Assembly: GCF_037392515.1 (NCBI RefSeq)
Contig: NC_090291.1
Location: 15,899,501-15,963,500 of the forward strand
Direction of reading: 5' to 3'
Length of the DNA: 64,000 nucleotides
DNA from: Haliotis asinina
Taxonomy: Eukaryota > Mollusca > Gastropoda > Lepetellida > Haliotidae
The notes beneath the pieces are model-generated. The model worked only from the letters and a program-made list of their open reading frames with translations. It ran no database searches and had not been told where the DNA came from. Shown here piece after piece: positions 12,801-27,800 of this stretch. The position numbers were made by a program, and so were the translations under genes. Numbering within the stretch: position 1 is the first letter of the stretch; every line of letters starts with the position of its first letter.

Positions 12801-15800
12801 CAGCACACATGGTCAGACAGCTGACCCATTCATCCCAGCTAAAGTACAATAATGTCTACTTTACTGATAAATGTGTTACATTGGAGAGAGAGATATGACA
12901 AGAGTTGTACTTCCTGTCATTCAAAATATGTTGTATTAACATTTTGTAGGGTGCATTCACGTTTCCACTTTTGTGATGTCATAAGTGACACAGATTTCCA
13001 CAGCATGCTCACAGTCATTTCATAAAAGCAAACACTATTGATGCTGAATCCTCACTAAACAAACATAAGATCCCTATATCAGTAGACTTTATATAGAAGC
13101 TATCAACCTGTGAAGATCCGGGGTAGAATTGGCCTTTAGCAATCAATGCTTGCCACAAAAGGTGACTGTGCTTATTTAGAGATGACTAATGGTATTGAGT
13201 GGTTAGGTTCATTGACTTGGTTGACACATGTCATCGTTTCCCTGTTGCAGAGATCAGTGTTCATGTTGTTGTTCACTTGATTGTCTGGTCCAGACTTGAT
13301 TATTTACAGATCTCCACCACATGGCTGGAATTTTGCTGAAAACGGCATAAAACTAAACTCTTTTCACTCACCTTCGATCAGTAACAGGCCTTCTGCGGTG
13401 CCATTGTCATGTCATTGATGTTTGTGTTATTTTTTCCTATCAGCTTCACACTCAGGGTCGTACTTTGTCATGCCTGGCTGAAAAGATGACCAACCTATCT
13501 GGCAAGTGTAAAGTCCAGGTTTTGAGAACATACGAACTTCAGTCAGACGACTACCACCTCGACCGACCTCTTTACTATGCATGTAGAGAAGACAGAGAGC
13601 ATCTGTGTTCTACTGTGACAGCCGGAGGGGGCAAAGTGTTCAACTGCCTGTACAAACATGTTGCCGATAAAGCCATGAGCCATGAGGTAGGTTTTTACAT
13701 ATTCAGACCTTGAATTTTCTTAGGACAGATCTGTACTATTATGATATTTTGACCGATTCCCAACACTAGTGTGTGCCCTTAGTCTACAATACTAAAAAAG
13801 ATGCATATTCCCAAGCTGGAATGTAATTTCCAATGTTGGCATTCCATCTATTTGCAGCCCATTAACTGCCCTTAGCTGTCACTGTAAGTGATCATGTTAT
13901 TATATTACAGGGTATTCGTATCTCTTCTAAGTCCCCATTTTCTGGTGTCCCCTGCAGTGATATTGCTTTAATATTGCTAAAAGCGGCGTAAAACTAAACT
14001 CACTCACTCACTCTTCTAAGTCGCCTTGGCAGATTCCTTTCACATATATAAAAAATATGTTCAGATGTTAAGGTCTTGAGAATGCTTTGGAATGTTTGTG
14101 GTGGCACAAATTGGATATTGTTTGGATATTGCATGTTTTTTGTTTTTTATTTTGATCCTCTTTGAGGGAGAAAAACGCTCTAGATGACATGGACCAGGAA
14201 CTAACAAGCAGATTTGTTTCAGTGTCGTGAGAAGATCGAGCTTAGGCAGAAACTGATTTCCGAGGATGTGAAAATGGACAAGAGCTTTTACAAGGCATGC
14301 AAGAATGACATTGAAAAGAATGACTGCTTCTCTGGATCAAGTACAAATAGGGACACCAAACGTGCTTCGGTGCTTCTTTGTCTAGAAAATGCAGCCAAAA
14401 CAGGTATGTAACTTTTCTTTCTCCATATTCAGTACTGCTAGAATAGTCCAGGTACTGTGGTATTGTGTTGGTTTTCTGACTAATGATGAGACCAGTGAAA
14501 ATCCGGATTCATCTTCAGTAAACCCTGCTTGTTGTATGAGGTGACAAACACACAAAAGCAGTGAACCTCTAACCATACTGCCCATGGCCCTGTTCCAGGT
14601 AAGAAGCTGAAGGGCAAGTGTGTGGCCCAGATGGAGGATGTGAGGAAGATGCTGATGGAGGACTACAGGCTGTCCCCTGTCCTTGTGGCCAGATGTGGTG
14701 ATGAGATCAAGGCCTACTGCAATGACAAGGACATTGGAGGGGAAACTCTCCACTGTCTCATGGGTTTGGCTAAAGAAGTCACAGATAAGCCCAAGATCAC
14801 AGCAGCTTGCACAAGAGAGGTATTGTTCATTACTGTTGGTATTTTCTTGTGTAAATTGTATGAGGGAGGTTTTTTACAATGCATAATATCCTCCAAGTTG
14901 AATGAGTATGGTTTAACACGGTTTTAGCAATATTCCAGCAATATCCAGTAATGAATCTTCAACATTGTTCAACATGTTTGGTATCAAAACTGGGTCTTCA
15001 GCCTGACAAGCAGATGTTTTAACCACTAGGCTACCCATCCTTAAATCAATGTAATGATAGGGCAGTGGGGTAGCCCAGTGGGTAAACTGTTCGCTTGTCA
15101 TGCCAAAGGACCAGTTTCAATTGTCCACTTGAGTACAATGTGTGAAGCCCATTTCTGGTGTCCCCTACCAAGATATTGCTGGAACATCTCTGAAAGTAAT
15201 GTAAAAGTAATCTCATTCACACCAGTGCAGTGAGATTGTTGTAGATTTGGATATTATTTAGCTTATTCTTTACTTTATCCCAAGACTCAGTTTACTGGTC
15301 ATAATTTTGTTTATATGATTGCACTGAATTTTTGTGTTGATATTATCTCTCTACAGTCGTATTAAAAAGTGGAGGGGGATTGTTAGTGTCAGCTTTTGTC
15401 GTGAGGAACATGATGTTTTAGAGTATGTCCTTTCTCCTTCATGCAAGCTAGGAAACAGATAGCTATATATGTTAAAACAATGCAGGGATATCCTTCTATA
15501 TCCCTATTATTATTGCTCAACAAATTGGTTCTATTTAAATACGTTTAATGTGTTATGTTTTAATCACTTGGAATTTTTATTGGAATCTAACTGCTTCGAA
15601 TCCAGTATTGATTTCATCATATTCGAATATTTGTATTAATTATCAGCATGCATAAGTGAAGCACTTTTTATTTAAGTAACAGTGTTGATTAAATTTACTA
15701 AATTAACCAGGACTCCAGACTTCCTTTCAGTCAGCAGTTTGTGTCTAATTTGACCTCTGAAGATCGGTTTTAGATTTGATCTTCAGTAGCTGTAGCTTGT

Positions 15801-18800
15801 CATAGGAGATGACTAACGAGATCAAATGGTCAGGCTCACTGTCACGACACATGTCATAGTATCCCAACTGCTTCTCATCACTGGATTGCCTGGTCCGGTC
15901 TCAATTATTTACTGACTACCGCCAAATCTGGAATACTATGGGGTCCGGCATAGATATAAACTCACTCACTCAATTATTGTGTATATTTTCCTCAGCTTGT
16001 TGCCTATCCCTTTGTTAGCATGTAAACATCTGTTGTGATGTATGTTTTTCAGCTTGAAAACCTGATGCGAGAGGCAGATGTGGGTTCTGACATCAGGGTA
16101 GATAGTGCTTTACAGCGAGCATGTCAGTCAGTGATTGACAAACTCTGTGACGATGTCCAACCAGGAGATGGAGGGTAAGAAAATTTCTAGCTGTTAGGGG
16201 TTCTTTGCAATGAAACTTGAGACTGACCTGTGATGATCGAATTGGTATTGTCATAAGACGCAACTGACAACTAATGGGATTGGGTGGTCAGGCTTGCTGA
16301 TTTGATAGGCATATGTCATTGTAAGCTGGTTGCATAGATCAATGCTGATGCTTTTGATCACTAGATTGTCTGGTCCAGACTTGGTTATTTACAGACCACC
16401 ACCGTATGGCTGGTATATTTGGAGGGAGCAGACACCATTTTCCTAATCATTTCTGATTCGTTTGCAGTGTTATAGATTGGTGATTGGGAGCCACTATGGG
16501 AATATGCCAACTAGTCCATCTCGATTGTTATTTGTCTTAGACTAACAGACCTGTAGCAGTCTGTGACAGTATGGACTATTTGTCTGTTTATTATTTAGTG
16601 TTGGATGAATTGTTACTGCCTCATCGTCGGTCAGCATTATTCATTTGATATAACTTTAGGGGCAGAGGTTTTGGATGGGTGACCATATTTCTATTTGGCA
16701 GCTTGACTTTTGAGAGTGTCTAAGTCTTCTGTCTTCCCCACACTTAAGCACATGTGATAAATGTGGGGCCACCTTTGGCAAGTGAGTGTGTTAAAAATTG
16801 TCTCGTCACCTAGCAGAAAATGGGTACCCTGTGGGATAAGTCATGACTAGTGTTGTTATTATAGGATATTTATATAGCATGCATATCCTAGTGCTTGCTC
16901 AAGGTGCCGGTAGTACCCTTCTGGCACCTCACAGCAGCTTGGGAGTTTGGGTTAATTTGATTGTTTTTCTGCCCTTTGAGGAACCTCAACGGAAGGAGTA
17001 TAGTGCATGACAAATACTAATTATCCCCTGCCACGCGTCCATCTGTGCACATTTATCTTTTCCGGATCAGAACTTTAAAACCATTCCATATTCCTTCACC
17101 AAGCTTCTTGTTCTGGTTGTGTATTAGTGCCTTTTGGTAGTTTGGGTGTTCTTAATAAAATATTTTTTGCGTTTCCCTGACAACGAGTGTGACTAGAATG
17201 AGATTGGAGGTAATGTGGGGGATATTGATGACTGTGTCTTCTTGTTACTATTTTTACTTGTATTTGTTTATAATGATTCCTTGTTTATGTTTGCCAGTGT
17301 CATCAACTGTTTGATGGAGAATGTTGATAGCGATGATATGACTGATATGTGTGAAGAAAGGCTGCTGGAGATTCAGTTCTTTATTGTGAGAGACTTCAGG
17401 TATGTACTAGCTCCTGTTCTTCATCTTCTACCTCTGAGAGTCCATTTTCATCCAGAACCCTATGATCTGGAAATAGGTAGGGACAGAGTTGTTTCCCTTT
17501 AGTGTTGCAGAATCCTCTGATTGTGGGTTTAAATCTCAGGTTCCCCTGATTATTGAAGTGGATTAGATCTGCATCACTTCTGCTTTCCTCCCACGTGTCG
17601 GGGATGGTGGGGTACCCCAATGGTTAAAGCATTCATTTCGTCATGCCAAAGACCAGAGTTTGCTTCCCACATTGGCACAGTATGTGAAGCCTATTTCTGG
17701 TGTCCGCCACCGCAATATTGCTGAAATACTGCTAAAAGCAGCATCAACCTTTACTCACTCACTCTTTCACTCACTCACACATCAATGATGGAACTGAAAA
17801 ATGGTTCATAGAGGGTACATGGCCACAGTTTCTGTCTAAGACATGTAAAGAAACACAAACGGTACCTATAACTTGGCCTAATAAGAGTCATCCTACTGTC
17901 ATCGAGGCAGCATATTTGTTGCCATTACATAGCTGATATGTTGCTGAAATATTCTATTGCCTTAATAACCATCAACATTCTTCCTTCTCTTTAACTTTAA
18001 GGAACCCATTCCCAATGAACAGATTACATAGTCTCTGTATGAACAAATGGGTGAATAATGTTTCTTTTTAATGCGAATGAAGTGGTTTGGCCTTTACAAA
18101 ACCTTAAAAATTAACTCGGCGCTTGTTCCAAAAAGCAATTATATCTCTGTGACTGTCCTAAGTCAGTTCTGGGTCCAGATTTTCGAAGCTCTCTCAGTGC
18201 TAAGATATTCATAACTTAATGTATGGCCCTTTCAAGTATGTTAGTGTTGAGAAAGCTTAGAAAATCTAGGCCCAAGATTTAGGATCATCTCAGTGCCATG
18301 ATTCCTGTCTGAAACTAGTTCCTGAAATGTGTTCATGATCTGATCTGTCAATTACCTCTGTTGCCATGTCACAGATACGTAAAAGATGCCTTATCTTATT
18401 GTTCCTATTGCATCGGTGATATTTCAGTCATTTGACAAGGGTCACTGTGATGTAGATAAAGCTTAGTAGATAAAGCATTTGCACATCATGCTGAAGACCT
18501 GGGTTCAAGTCCCTTTATGGGTACAAAGTGTGAAGCCCATTTCTGGTGTCATCCGCCATGACATTGCTGGAACATTGCTAAAAGCGGCGTGAAACTCAAC
18601 TCACTCACTTTAACTGTACTATTTTTATGATATGCATAAATGTTCTTGTGACTCAAATTTTATATGCACATGAACTTATCACATGGACCGAAGACCCATG
18701 TGATCATTTGCTGTGGCTTGTTTGTCTTTTTGGAGGAAACTTTTCAAACTTGCTGACCTGGTAGACACGTCATCTGTTCCCCATTTCTCAGATCGATGCT

Positions 18801-21800
18801 CATGCTGTTGATCACTGGATTGTCTGCTCCAGACTCGATTATTTACTGGCTGCTGCCATGTATAATGCTGCGGCATAAAACTAGACTCACTCACTTACTC
18901 TTTTCACAAGAGGGAGGCAGTTGGTTAGCCTATTGGTTAAAGCATTTGCCCATCACTCTGACGACCCAGGTTTGATTCCCCACATGAGAACAATAGGTGA
19001 AGCACATTTCTGGCATCTCCACTTTAATGTTACTGGAATATTGCTAAAGCAACATAAAACCATCTCATTCACTTCAAATGTTTCCCCATCAAGAAAGGTG
19101 AGCAAAAGAACCTTTGAGCTACAATCATTTGCAAGTCGGAGGGAAATAATTCCAGTCGGAAGTACATGAAGAATATCAGGCCCCTCTGTTCAAGGCACAA
19201 ATTGCTTCTATTTTTTCTGGCACTGACAGCCTAAGCATGGACTCCTAGATCTACAGAGAGCTTCTTTCATAGACACATGGTAGAATGGTATCATTTTCAG
19301 ATTGTATGTCGTTTTTATTTTATCTACTGTCATTTTTCTTTTGTGATGGAACAGTGACTCATGAAAGTGAAAATAACATGAAACTGAAATTAATATGAAT
19401 CTAAACTGACATCCTCCCGCTTTAACAAACTTTTCAACATATTATTTTTGTTATCATACACCCTGTAATATAACGATGTGAGCTTTTTAGATTGGAATGG
19501 CGCTGACCTAACCACTGGTCTTTCACTCACTGGTGTCTGGTAAATGTTTATCTTCACTGGTCTTGGAATTTGGCAACACAGGTCTAACAGTTTTTTGGGT
19601 AAATGAATCTAAATACTGTAATCCTTGCACTTAAATTGGCACCAATATGGTTTTTGTCTAAGACACCACTTAATTGTTAGCTAGTTCCTTTCCTGGGTGT
19701 CTCTACATGCTCCAAAGAATGCTGTTTGACATTGCTTCTGTAGGCTGCATTGCTTTGCTGATTTTATCTTTGATGTCAGACGGGAGATCTGAACCTCCCA
19801 GCTGAGCCCAACTTTGTATTTAGCTGGGGAATCTATTCACATGTGCTGGGTCTCTGCCGCTCAGCTGTCCTTACCAAACTCCTTAAAATCAGATCTTGCC
19901 CACCAATGGGTCCGACAATGGAGTGCGACAATCTGAGATCACCTTCATTGAAAATTGCGTCTGAAATCTAGAGAACTATGATCGTATAACGAATGTGAAG
20001 GATGCTTAAATAATCACCTGAAGAAATTGTTTTGCCTATATTTCTTCACTGCATATTTTGATTTTAGTGAAAGAAAATTCAAAGAAAACGTTTGTTCCTT
20101 CAGTGGTTCTACCTTGTTCTAAACCACATGTCATTCTGAAATGAAAGGGTGTATGTAATGACCTCAAAACCATGATTGTGCTGTCACCTTTATTCCGTGA
20201 AGATCTGGTTTAGACTTGATCTTCAGTAACCTGTGCTTATCATGAGAGGAGACTAATGAGATCGGATGGTCAGTCTGGTTGACACATGTCATCATATCCC
20301 AGTTGTGTAGATCGATGCTTGTGCTGTTGATCACTGGATTGTCTGATCCAGACTATTATTTATAGACCACTGCCATATAGTTGAAATATTACTGAGTGCA
20401 GCGTTAAGTAATAATCCAGCCAACCCCAAAATTCATTCTCTTTTGAGAACCAGAACTCAGATGCACTCTTCTGAATGTCTTGCTGGTTCATACGAGAATT
20501 TAGAAACTGATGATCGACTGAGTTGGCAGCCATTTGACGCAGTCTTCTTTTGAAGTGTGTTCTCAGATATATCATGCTGGGGGAATGATAAGATTTTAAT
20601 GAGATTGATGTTCCTACTAACACCACATTTTGCAGACCCTCTCTTTTTGCTAAACGCTCTTCAAACTTATCCCAACTAGCATTTAGCGTAATTTTCAGTG
20701 GAATTTTTGCTGAAGCTTTTATCAACAAAGTTAACATGCCTTAACAATTTTGGGGTCTCTCTAACCTGTGACTGAGGATAAAGAGTCATTCTAAAACTTA
20801 ATTTCAATGTAAGTTTGCATCTAAAGGGCATAAACAGAGATACTGAAAATGAGTTTGTGTGATGGGTGTTTAACAATGGTATATTCTGTTGACTTGCAGA
20901 CTAGATACCCATTTGTACAAATCGTGTAGGACAGATGCAAAGACATTTTGTAAAGCTCGGGATGACTGGTTCGACCCTCATTCCATGCAACCAGATAGAG
21001 ACCCTTTTATTCTGCCATGCCTCCATCGATCGCAGGTGAGGCCCTTGCTCAGATCTCCGTCAAGACAGAGAGGGGACGAGGGGCTCGCACATCTGTCACT
21101 AGATGCAAACTGCTCTTTAACCAAGTTACATACGTTAAATAGCGTTTTCCAAGCCATGTAATGTGATCATCTGTCATGACTGAAACTTTTTTTACGCTTC
21201 AGCAGTGTTTGAAACTAAATGGAGTTCAGGGGTCCTGGTATTTGAAAACAGGGAATTCATTTTGAACAGTATATGCAGGGACCCTTTAACTTTCAGGCGT
21301 AGTTTCAAACACTGTTTTGTAGTATAGATAACCGTGGACTAAAATGGGAAGCAGTTTTTGTCTAGTTTCAAACGTGTTGCTCACTGTTTCTTTAGAACAC
21401 TCTACCTTTCCTATTCCTGTCAGGGTAAATATGCCCAATACTTGTTCATCTGTTGCATCCATCAGAACCAAATTCAATTCCAGTCTTTAGTTGATGTCAA
21501 GGCTGAGTGTTCTCTAGAAACCCCTTCTCCTGTTTTGGCAACTAGCATGGTTATTCTTGTCCTCATGATACTTTGGTTTCGTCGAATGTGCAGTTTGAAA
21601 TATTTATTTATGTGCACAGTCTTCTGTAGATGTTCCTCTTCAGGGACTCCTGTTCGTAGTGCATTACCAGACTTGTAGCATGCAACATGACTGTCTTGCC
21701 AACCTCATTTTGGATAGTATTGCATGGCATGTGGCTGTCTAACCATCTAACACGGTCCATGCATGGACTTGAAACACTTACTGCTGACTGTCACTAATTA

Positions 21801-24800
21801 ATATAAGCATCATATGTATGCCTTGAGTATTCAGTGAGGTATACATGTTCAAACTGTTCGTATTGATAGGAAAATTGTCATCATTAGATTTTAATATGAA
21901 ATCTTGTAACATCATGGAGTTGAACAATGAACATAGGTCATAGTGTTATGATGAAGGTATAGTGTTATGGTGAAGACATGGTGTTATAATGAAGTCATTC
22001 TGTATAATGAAGTCATGGTGTTATGATCATACGAGATCTGTCTGTTATGTAGTTATGAGACTATAGTGTTATAATGAGGTTCTGTTGTTATTCAAAGACA
22101 ATGGTATTATTTAATCAAGATAAGGTCAAAGTGTTGTAGAAGGATGTGTGTGTCATGAGGTCATTGTTTTGCAAGTACAATGTGTGAAGCAACTTTCTTG
22201 TGGCATCCATCATTATTTTCCTGATTTGTCCTCAAAAGCAGGGCAATACCATCTTTACAATGGGAGCATTGTTAGTATTGTAATACATCATGTTATTTAT
22301 AGGCTGTAGTCTTGTGAGGTTTGGTGATGTAGTATTGTGTCATGAGATTATAGTGTTATCAAGAGGTTGTGGTGTTATCATAAACCGAACAAAATGTTAT
22401 CACAGTCTGTCATCAGGGTCGTCTGATATTGTCTGCAATAAAGTAACTGCCAGACTTTTCAAACTGAAACCAGTTCAGTACTTCAGTAATGTACTGTATA
22501 TGTCATCAGAGATTTGGTCAACTTATTGCATTTTAGCATGGCTGTAAGCATCAGTACTCTGAAAGCCTTGTCGTTTGTTCATTGGTGAACATGCATCAGA
22601 CAATAATCCAATGTACCTGCCTGGTAGTGTTTGTTAAGATTGACTAATGCATCGTTCATACAGTTTTTGTCTCAGTACCAAGGATTCAGGGATTGCAGTT
22701 GGTTCTCATGAACCTTTTCTGTTGTATGTTGTGTAGGATCACAGTGAAAATAATCCAGCTGTATGACAGCAGGCTGTCATAATCAGTAATCAGTTATCAA
22801 GCTCCAGATGTTATTGATCTGTCGAATAGGGATGCATCAATCCATGAAGACAGTAAGTCCAGCCACCTGGTATTGTCAGTCATATGCTCTGACAGGCCTG
22901 GGCTGCTGAGCAGCCATGTAATCATGTGATCCACATCTGTGACGTGCTTATATTCCAACCCGATGTCATCACTCTTAATGTCGCTCAGTTGGAAGGCATT
23001 GCGGTTAAAACATTCCCTTTTTAGGCCAAAGGGCTGGTCTAGAGGGTGGTAGACGAATGGTTAAAGGGTCCGCTCATCTCAGTGAAGATCCGCTTTTGTG
23101 TCCCTTTATGGGCACAATTTCTGAAACCAGACCCAGTGTCGATTTCCCATATTCTAATGTCCCCTGTTTTGATATTGCTGGATTATTACTGAAAGCTGCA
23201 TAAAATCATGCTGACTGAAAGTCTAAATTCCATTTCTCATATTATTGCTGAAAAATTGCTTGGACTGGCAACCATATTAGCTTTATCTGAGTCCCGTGTG
23301 TCTGTCCAAAGTTGGATTTTTTACATACTGACATCATATAGCTGGATTATCACTGACAGTGTTAAACAACAAACACATAACAATAATAAACCTCCCCTTT
23401 AGAGTAGAGGGCATGGATGTGAGACACTAAACAGATGTTTTTCTAATATGCTGTGTCAGCAGTATTTGTTCTGAGGCATGTTCTACCAAGCAAGACAGTC
23501 TGAGCATGAAGGACAATGCACGAGTAGGAACCAAAGTGTGATGATGGAGAAGTTATTTCATTATTTGTAACTTCTGTTCTTGACACCCTTTTAAGCACAG
23601 CACACTTCCGGAGGGAGCGACCAGCAGCAGGCTTGGTGACATTCTTGTTAGCATCACTGCTCTAATTTACAATCACTGTGGACCGCGTCATTGATAGTGA
23701 ACTCCGAAACAGTATAGCCCCGAGGCAGTATAGAAGCAAGACGCTTATCTTTGTCTTTCTGACAGCAGGGCAGGATGTGGTATCTAATTGATAATATCAG
23801 TATGAACATAGGATTAGTAAACAGAAGTTGATAAGACAATATTATCATTACATTTTCCTCAAAATGCTCAAGAACTACGACCTGTGTTTACTCTGCAGTT
23901 TTAATTCCGATGTACAAAAGATGTGTTATAGTCAAGAATTTGTTTCATTTCGGAAAATTTCACAGAAATCTTTGGGAGTTCCAAATGTAGTAGGGAAAAT
24001 TTTGGTTGTGAAACTGGCCACTCAAGGTTATCATTTGCTTGGATAAAGATGATGATGATGATGATGATGATGATGATAATGGTGATGATAATGAGGAGGA
24101 GGATAAAGTGTTTTTTAGACAAGATTTCATGCATAAGTATTAGAAATATCATTGCTCTGCTGTCAGTTTGGGCAACCGCTGATGCGACTTGGCGAAGCAG
24201 CTTGCAGCGTTGTGATAATATATAACCAGCTATACTTAGCCAGTTAACCTAATCCCCAAAAGTCCCATCCATTCTGATGCCAGACGTAACCCAAACCAGG
24301 GGCTAAGTTCCCAGTAGATGCAGTGTAACCAGCTTGTTTGTCATCAAGTGCAAGGATGCCAAGTTGTCAGGGGATAAACTAGCAATTACTAGAACTCGAT
24401 ATCACTTGAGCATGATATCACTAAAACATGATATCACAGCCCAGACTGTGCAGCTCCATCACCTTGCTTCATTACCCTGTATATCTTTCCCCTTTTCCAT
24501 TTGTGTCCCGCTAGACTTGATAATCAGATGTTCAGGAGATGCCGTCAGTTCGCAAAGGACCTCTGTACCACGTCTGGTAACTGGCATGAACAATCACCCG
24601 AGAAGGCTGGTGAAGTTCTTGCCTGTCTGTATCGCCACTTCAGGAAACCTGCACAGGAAGAGAAGAAGGTTTGGAACCCTCATGAGCCTATTTCGTTGCA
24701 CAGACCATACCTAAGTTGGAGAAATTTGATATGGAATTTGCTCTTTGAAAGTTAAAAAGTAAATATACACCTGAAAAAATGTACCTGAAACAAAACAATG

Positions 24801-27800
24801 TTTGGGTTTTGTTTTGTGTTAAGTTGCGTGTCAGTACACATTTTGAAAAGCTAATTGTATTTTTTTATGAAATTCATAACTGGCATTAGGCCCCATGGTG
24901 ATCATCAACAGTCAAATGCCAACTCTTTTTTCGTGTGTATGATTTGGTGTTTGAGACCATCTTGGGAACCTTTTTTTTTTTTCACAAAACAATTTCATGA
25001 GTTATTGATTTTTGTGTGGATAGTGAACAAAATGAGATCAGCATGGTAGACAGATCCTTTCATATGATACAAAGATGATCATAAGATTTGAACCATGATG
25101 GCTTAGATTTTCCCAGGTGTATGTATCTCATTTCATATTTTGGCATATTGGGGGGTTATTTTTTGTAGAATTATTTTATCTCATAAAACATTTTATTGGT
25201 GATGTCCCAAACAAATCTTGAATCAATATGATTCATATCCATAAGAACAAATTGCTAGAAATTTGAGCTTGATTATTTATTTCGACTTTAGTATATTCGG
25301 TGTGACATTTGTTCCTGATCCTCATCTTACAAAGGGTCATAAGGTGTGGGAACTGTCAGTTTCTGGCCCTACATGACAGTGTGGTTTGCTTCATTGGTGG
25401 CAGGAGTTCATGAAAAAAAGCTCCTCTCACTATCACATGCATTTGTTTTCTAGTTCAAGAGGTGTCAAATTTTACATTTATGTTCAGTCTTGTAGTTGTA
25501 GAGCAAGTTTGGTGAAAATGCTTGATGTTGAGCTTGTGTTTCTGCGCAGAAATGGATGCATATTTTAAAGGTCCTCTACAATCTTTGTGAGTCTTGCTTT
25601 TGATTTGAAATTAAATTTTGTGCATAAGAGATTTGCCATTCTATACTCATGGAAACAAATAAGGGGACACCTGAAAATACAAGTGTTCCATTATTCTTTT
25701 CCAGGTTTCTTCACAAGGTAAGTATTGCGCTTTGGCTGAAATTCTGGAAATACATAAAGGAACACTTGCATGTTCATGTGTTCACCTATTTGTTTCTATG
25801 AGTATATTTGATTGTGGAGGGCCCTGGAATATTTGTTAAGGGCAAGATATATTTTGGGCTTTTTTTAGAGAGGTTTACAGTTATTTCCTTTCCTGGTTTT
25901 ACGATACATCTGCTTATGTTTTTCTTTGGAAAATCATTTTCTCATTATTTTTAGACAAAATATTCTTCAGCACACACAGGCCTCATCCATCTTGCAAATT
26001 ATAGACTGGCAAGTCCTTAGAATGTCAGAAAAACAAGACTTGCAAACAGTCTTCTTTAAATTTTTAACATCAAATTTTCTACCAAGTGTTGAAATAATCC
26101 TTTAAGAAGTCAAAATGTTGTATATTGCTCTTTTCTTATACCATTTTATTTGGATTTCTAGAAAGTGTTCATTGTTTGATCTAGTATTGTGGTGACAGTA
26201 TCAAGTCCAAAACACGAATTAAAATTGAAATTAAGAATTAAAATTTGACACCTCCTGTTAATAGTGTAGTTTGATTAGAAGTTTGTTTTTTCTTCAGAGT
26301 TTTTCAGATGTGGTCCGGAATCTCTGGAACTCACAGTTGAGATTCACACTAAATTGTTTCTGAGGTCTTTATTTGTAGTGTCTATAGATTAGACCCTTTG
26401 TTGTAGTGGTCTACGTAGATCAGACCCTTTGTTTATAGTGGTCTTAGTCACATCTGTAATGTTTGTAGTGGTTGATGTAGTTAATTGATTGTGAATATTC
26501 GTGTTGTATTCGTAATATAACTGTTTTGTGCTTTTGTGTAGAGTTTGAATGTATATTTGGAAAGTATCTGAGATTTGTAGATGCATATTTCCTATAGTTC
26601 ATTCATGAAAAGCATATTGATGTTGACTTTAACCTTCATTATTTTTCACCTGTTTATAGCGGACCTTTCAACTCAAAATCAAACAACATTTGTGGCTCTT
26701 TTCAGGGTCATATTGTGTACATTTGTTATTATCTTAACTAAGGAAACAAAGAGTTCTGTTGTAGAGACTTGAATATGTTCCTTTGTGCTCTGAATACAGA
26801 AGCGTGAAGCTAGAAGGGTAACAGCTATAACAACAGCTTCACATTTTGACGTAATGTTCGACTCAGATATTCGGACAAATGTTATTGATGTCAAGATGAA
26901 AGGTCTGCTTGTACGACGGTTGTATTGGCTGGCAAGTGTTGCAATGTTGTATTTGCTATGGCAGGTTTCACGGGCCTGTAAGCAGGAAATCAAGAGGGTG
27001 ATGAAGTCCTATGCTCTGAGTGTGGAGCTCAATCCCCAGGTGCAGGCCAAGTGCCTGGCTGACCTTGGCAGCTACTGTTCCAGCAACAAGGACGACACCG
27101 CTGTAGGGGCGGTAGGTATTATCACGAAACACTCCACATCAATCTGTAAACAACCCATGTGGATCTGGTTAGAATTGATTTTCGATAACCCATTCTTGTC
27201 GTAAGAATGTCTAACAGGTGGTCAGGCTTACTGACTTGGTTGGCACATGTTATTGTATATCAGTTTTGTACATTGATGTTCATGATATTAATCACTGGAT
27301 TGTCTGGTTCAGACTAAATTATTTTCAGACTGCTGACATGAATTTGGAATATTGTAAACAAACTGTATGAAATGTTCAGTTGAGTGTTGGATGAGGGATG
27401 TGATTGAACCATGATGTTGATATCAGACCCTGTGACTGTTTAGGAGATGGAGTGCCTACAGAACAACTATGACGAACTGAGTGAAGACTGCCAGCAGGTG
27501 ATCGGGGATCTAATGGAGGAAGAGGACAAGGACATCGAGCTAGACCATATCCTCATGAAGGCCTGTACCCCCATGATCAAGCGCTTCTGTAATGTAAGTA
27601 CCCTTATCTGTAATGTGGGCATCCCTGATCAAGAGATTCAAGATATGAGTTTCTTTGTCAAAAGCTTTGGAATGTGTCTTTACCAAGAGGTTCTATAATG
27701 TAGGTGTCGTTATCAAGAGTTTTCTTATGAAGCAATTCTGTATCGTGTCTTTATCAAGCTGTTCCTTGTTGACTTCATGAAGAGATTTTGCGATAGAAGT

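Larger units (their letters stand above)
14820..16052 (+). other. GLG1 intron 7
   Basis: 1.2 kb. Holds two family B copies in opposite orientation (14922-15045 and 15059-15216) and a family A copy (15754-15973). Confidence 0.8.
17400..20899 (+). other. GLG1 intron 9 (upstream of exon 10a)
   Basis: 3.5 kb. Contains family B copies (17601-17776, 18453-18610, 18908-19077), family A copies (18745-18899, 20193-20408) and a palindromic element (18170-18274). Between 19080 and 20190 nothing is recognised. Confidence 0.75.
21036..24514 (+). other. Spacer between alternative exons 10a and 10b
   Basis: 3.5 kb. Holds a degenerate short tandem repeat (21930-22110), family B-like copies (22170-22255 and 23043-23202) and a (GAT)n run (24047-24079). 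Short open frames inside show no GLG1 pattern, so I find no third copy of exon 10. Confidence 0.75.

Noticed and set aside
14382..14753. 123-codon minus-strand frame
   Set aside because: It lies antisense to exon 7 and intron 6 of GLG1, whose sense frame has clear family motifs. The antisense frame is a shadow.
26679..26993. 104-codon minus-strand frame overlapping exon 11
   Set aside because: No recognisable motif; the plus strand carries the verified GLG1 exon.
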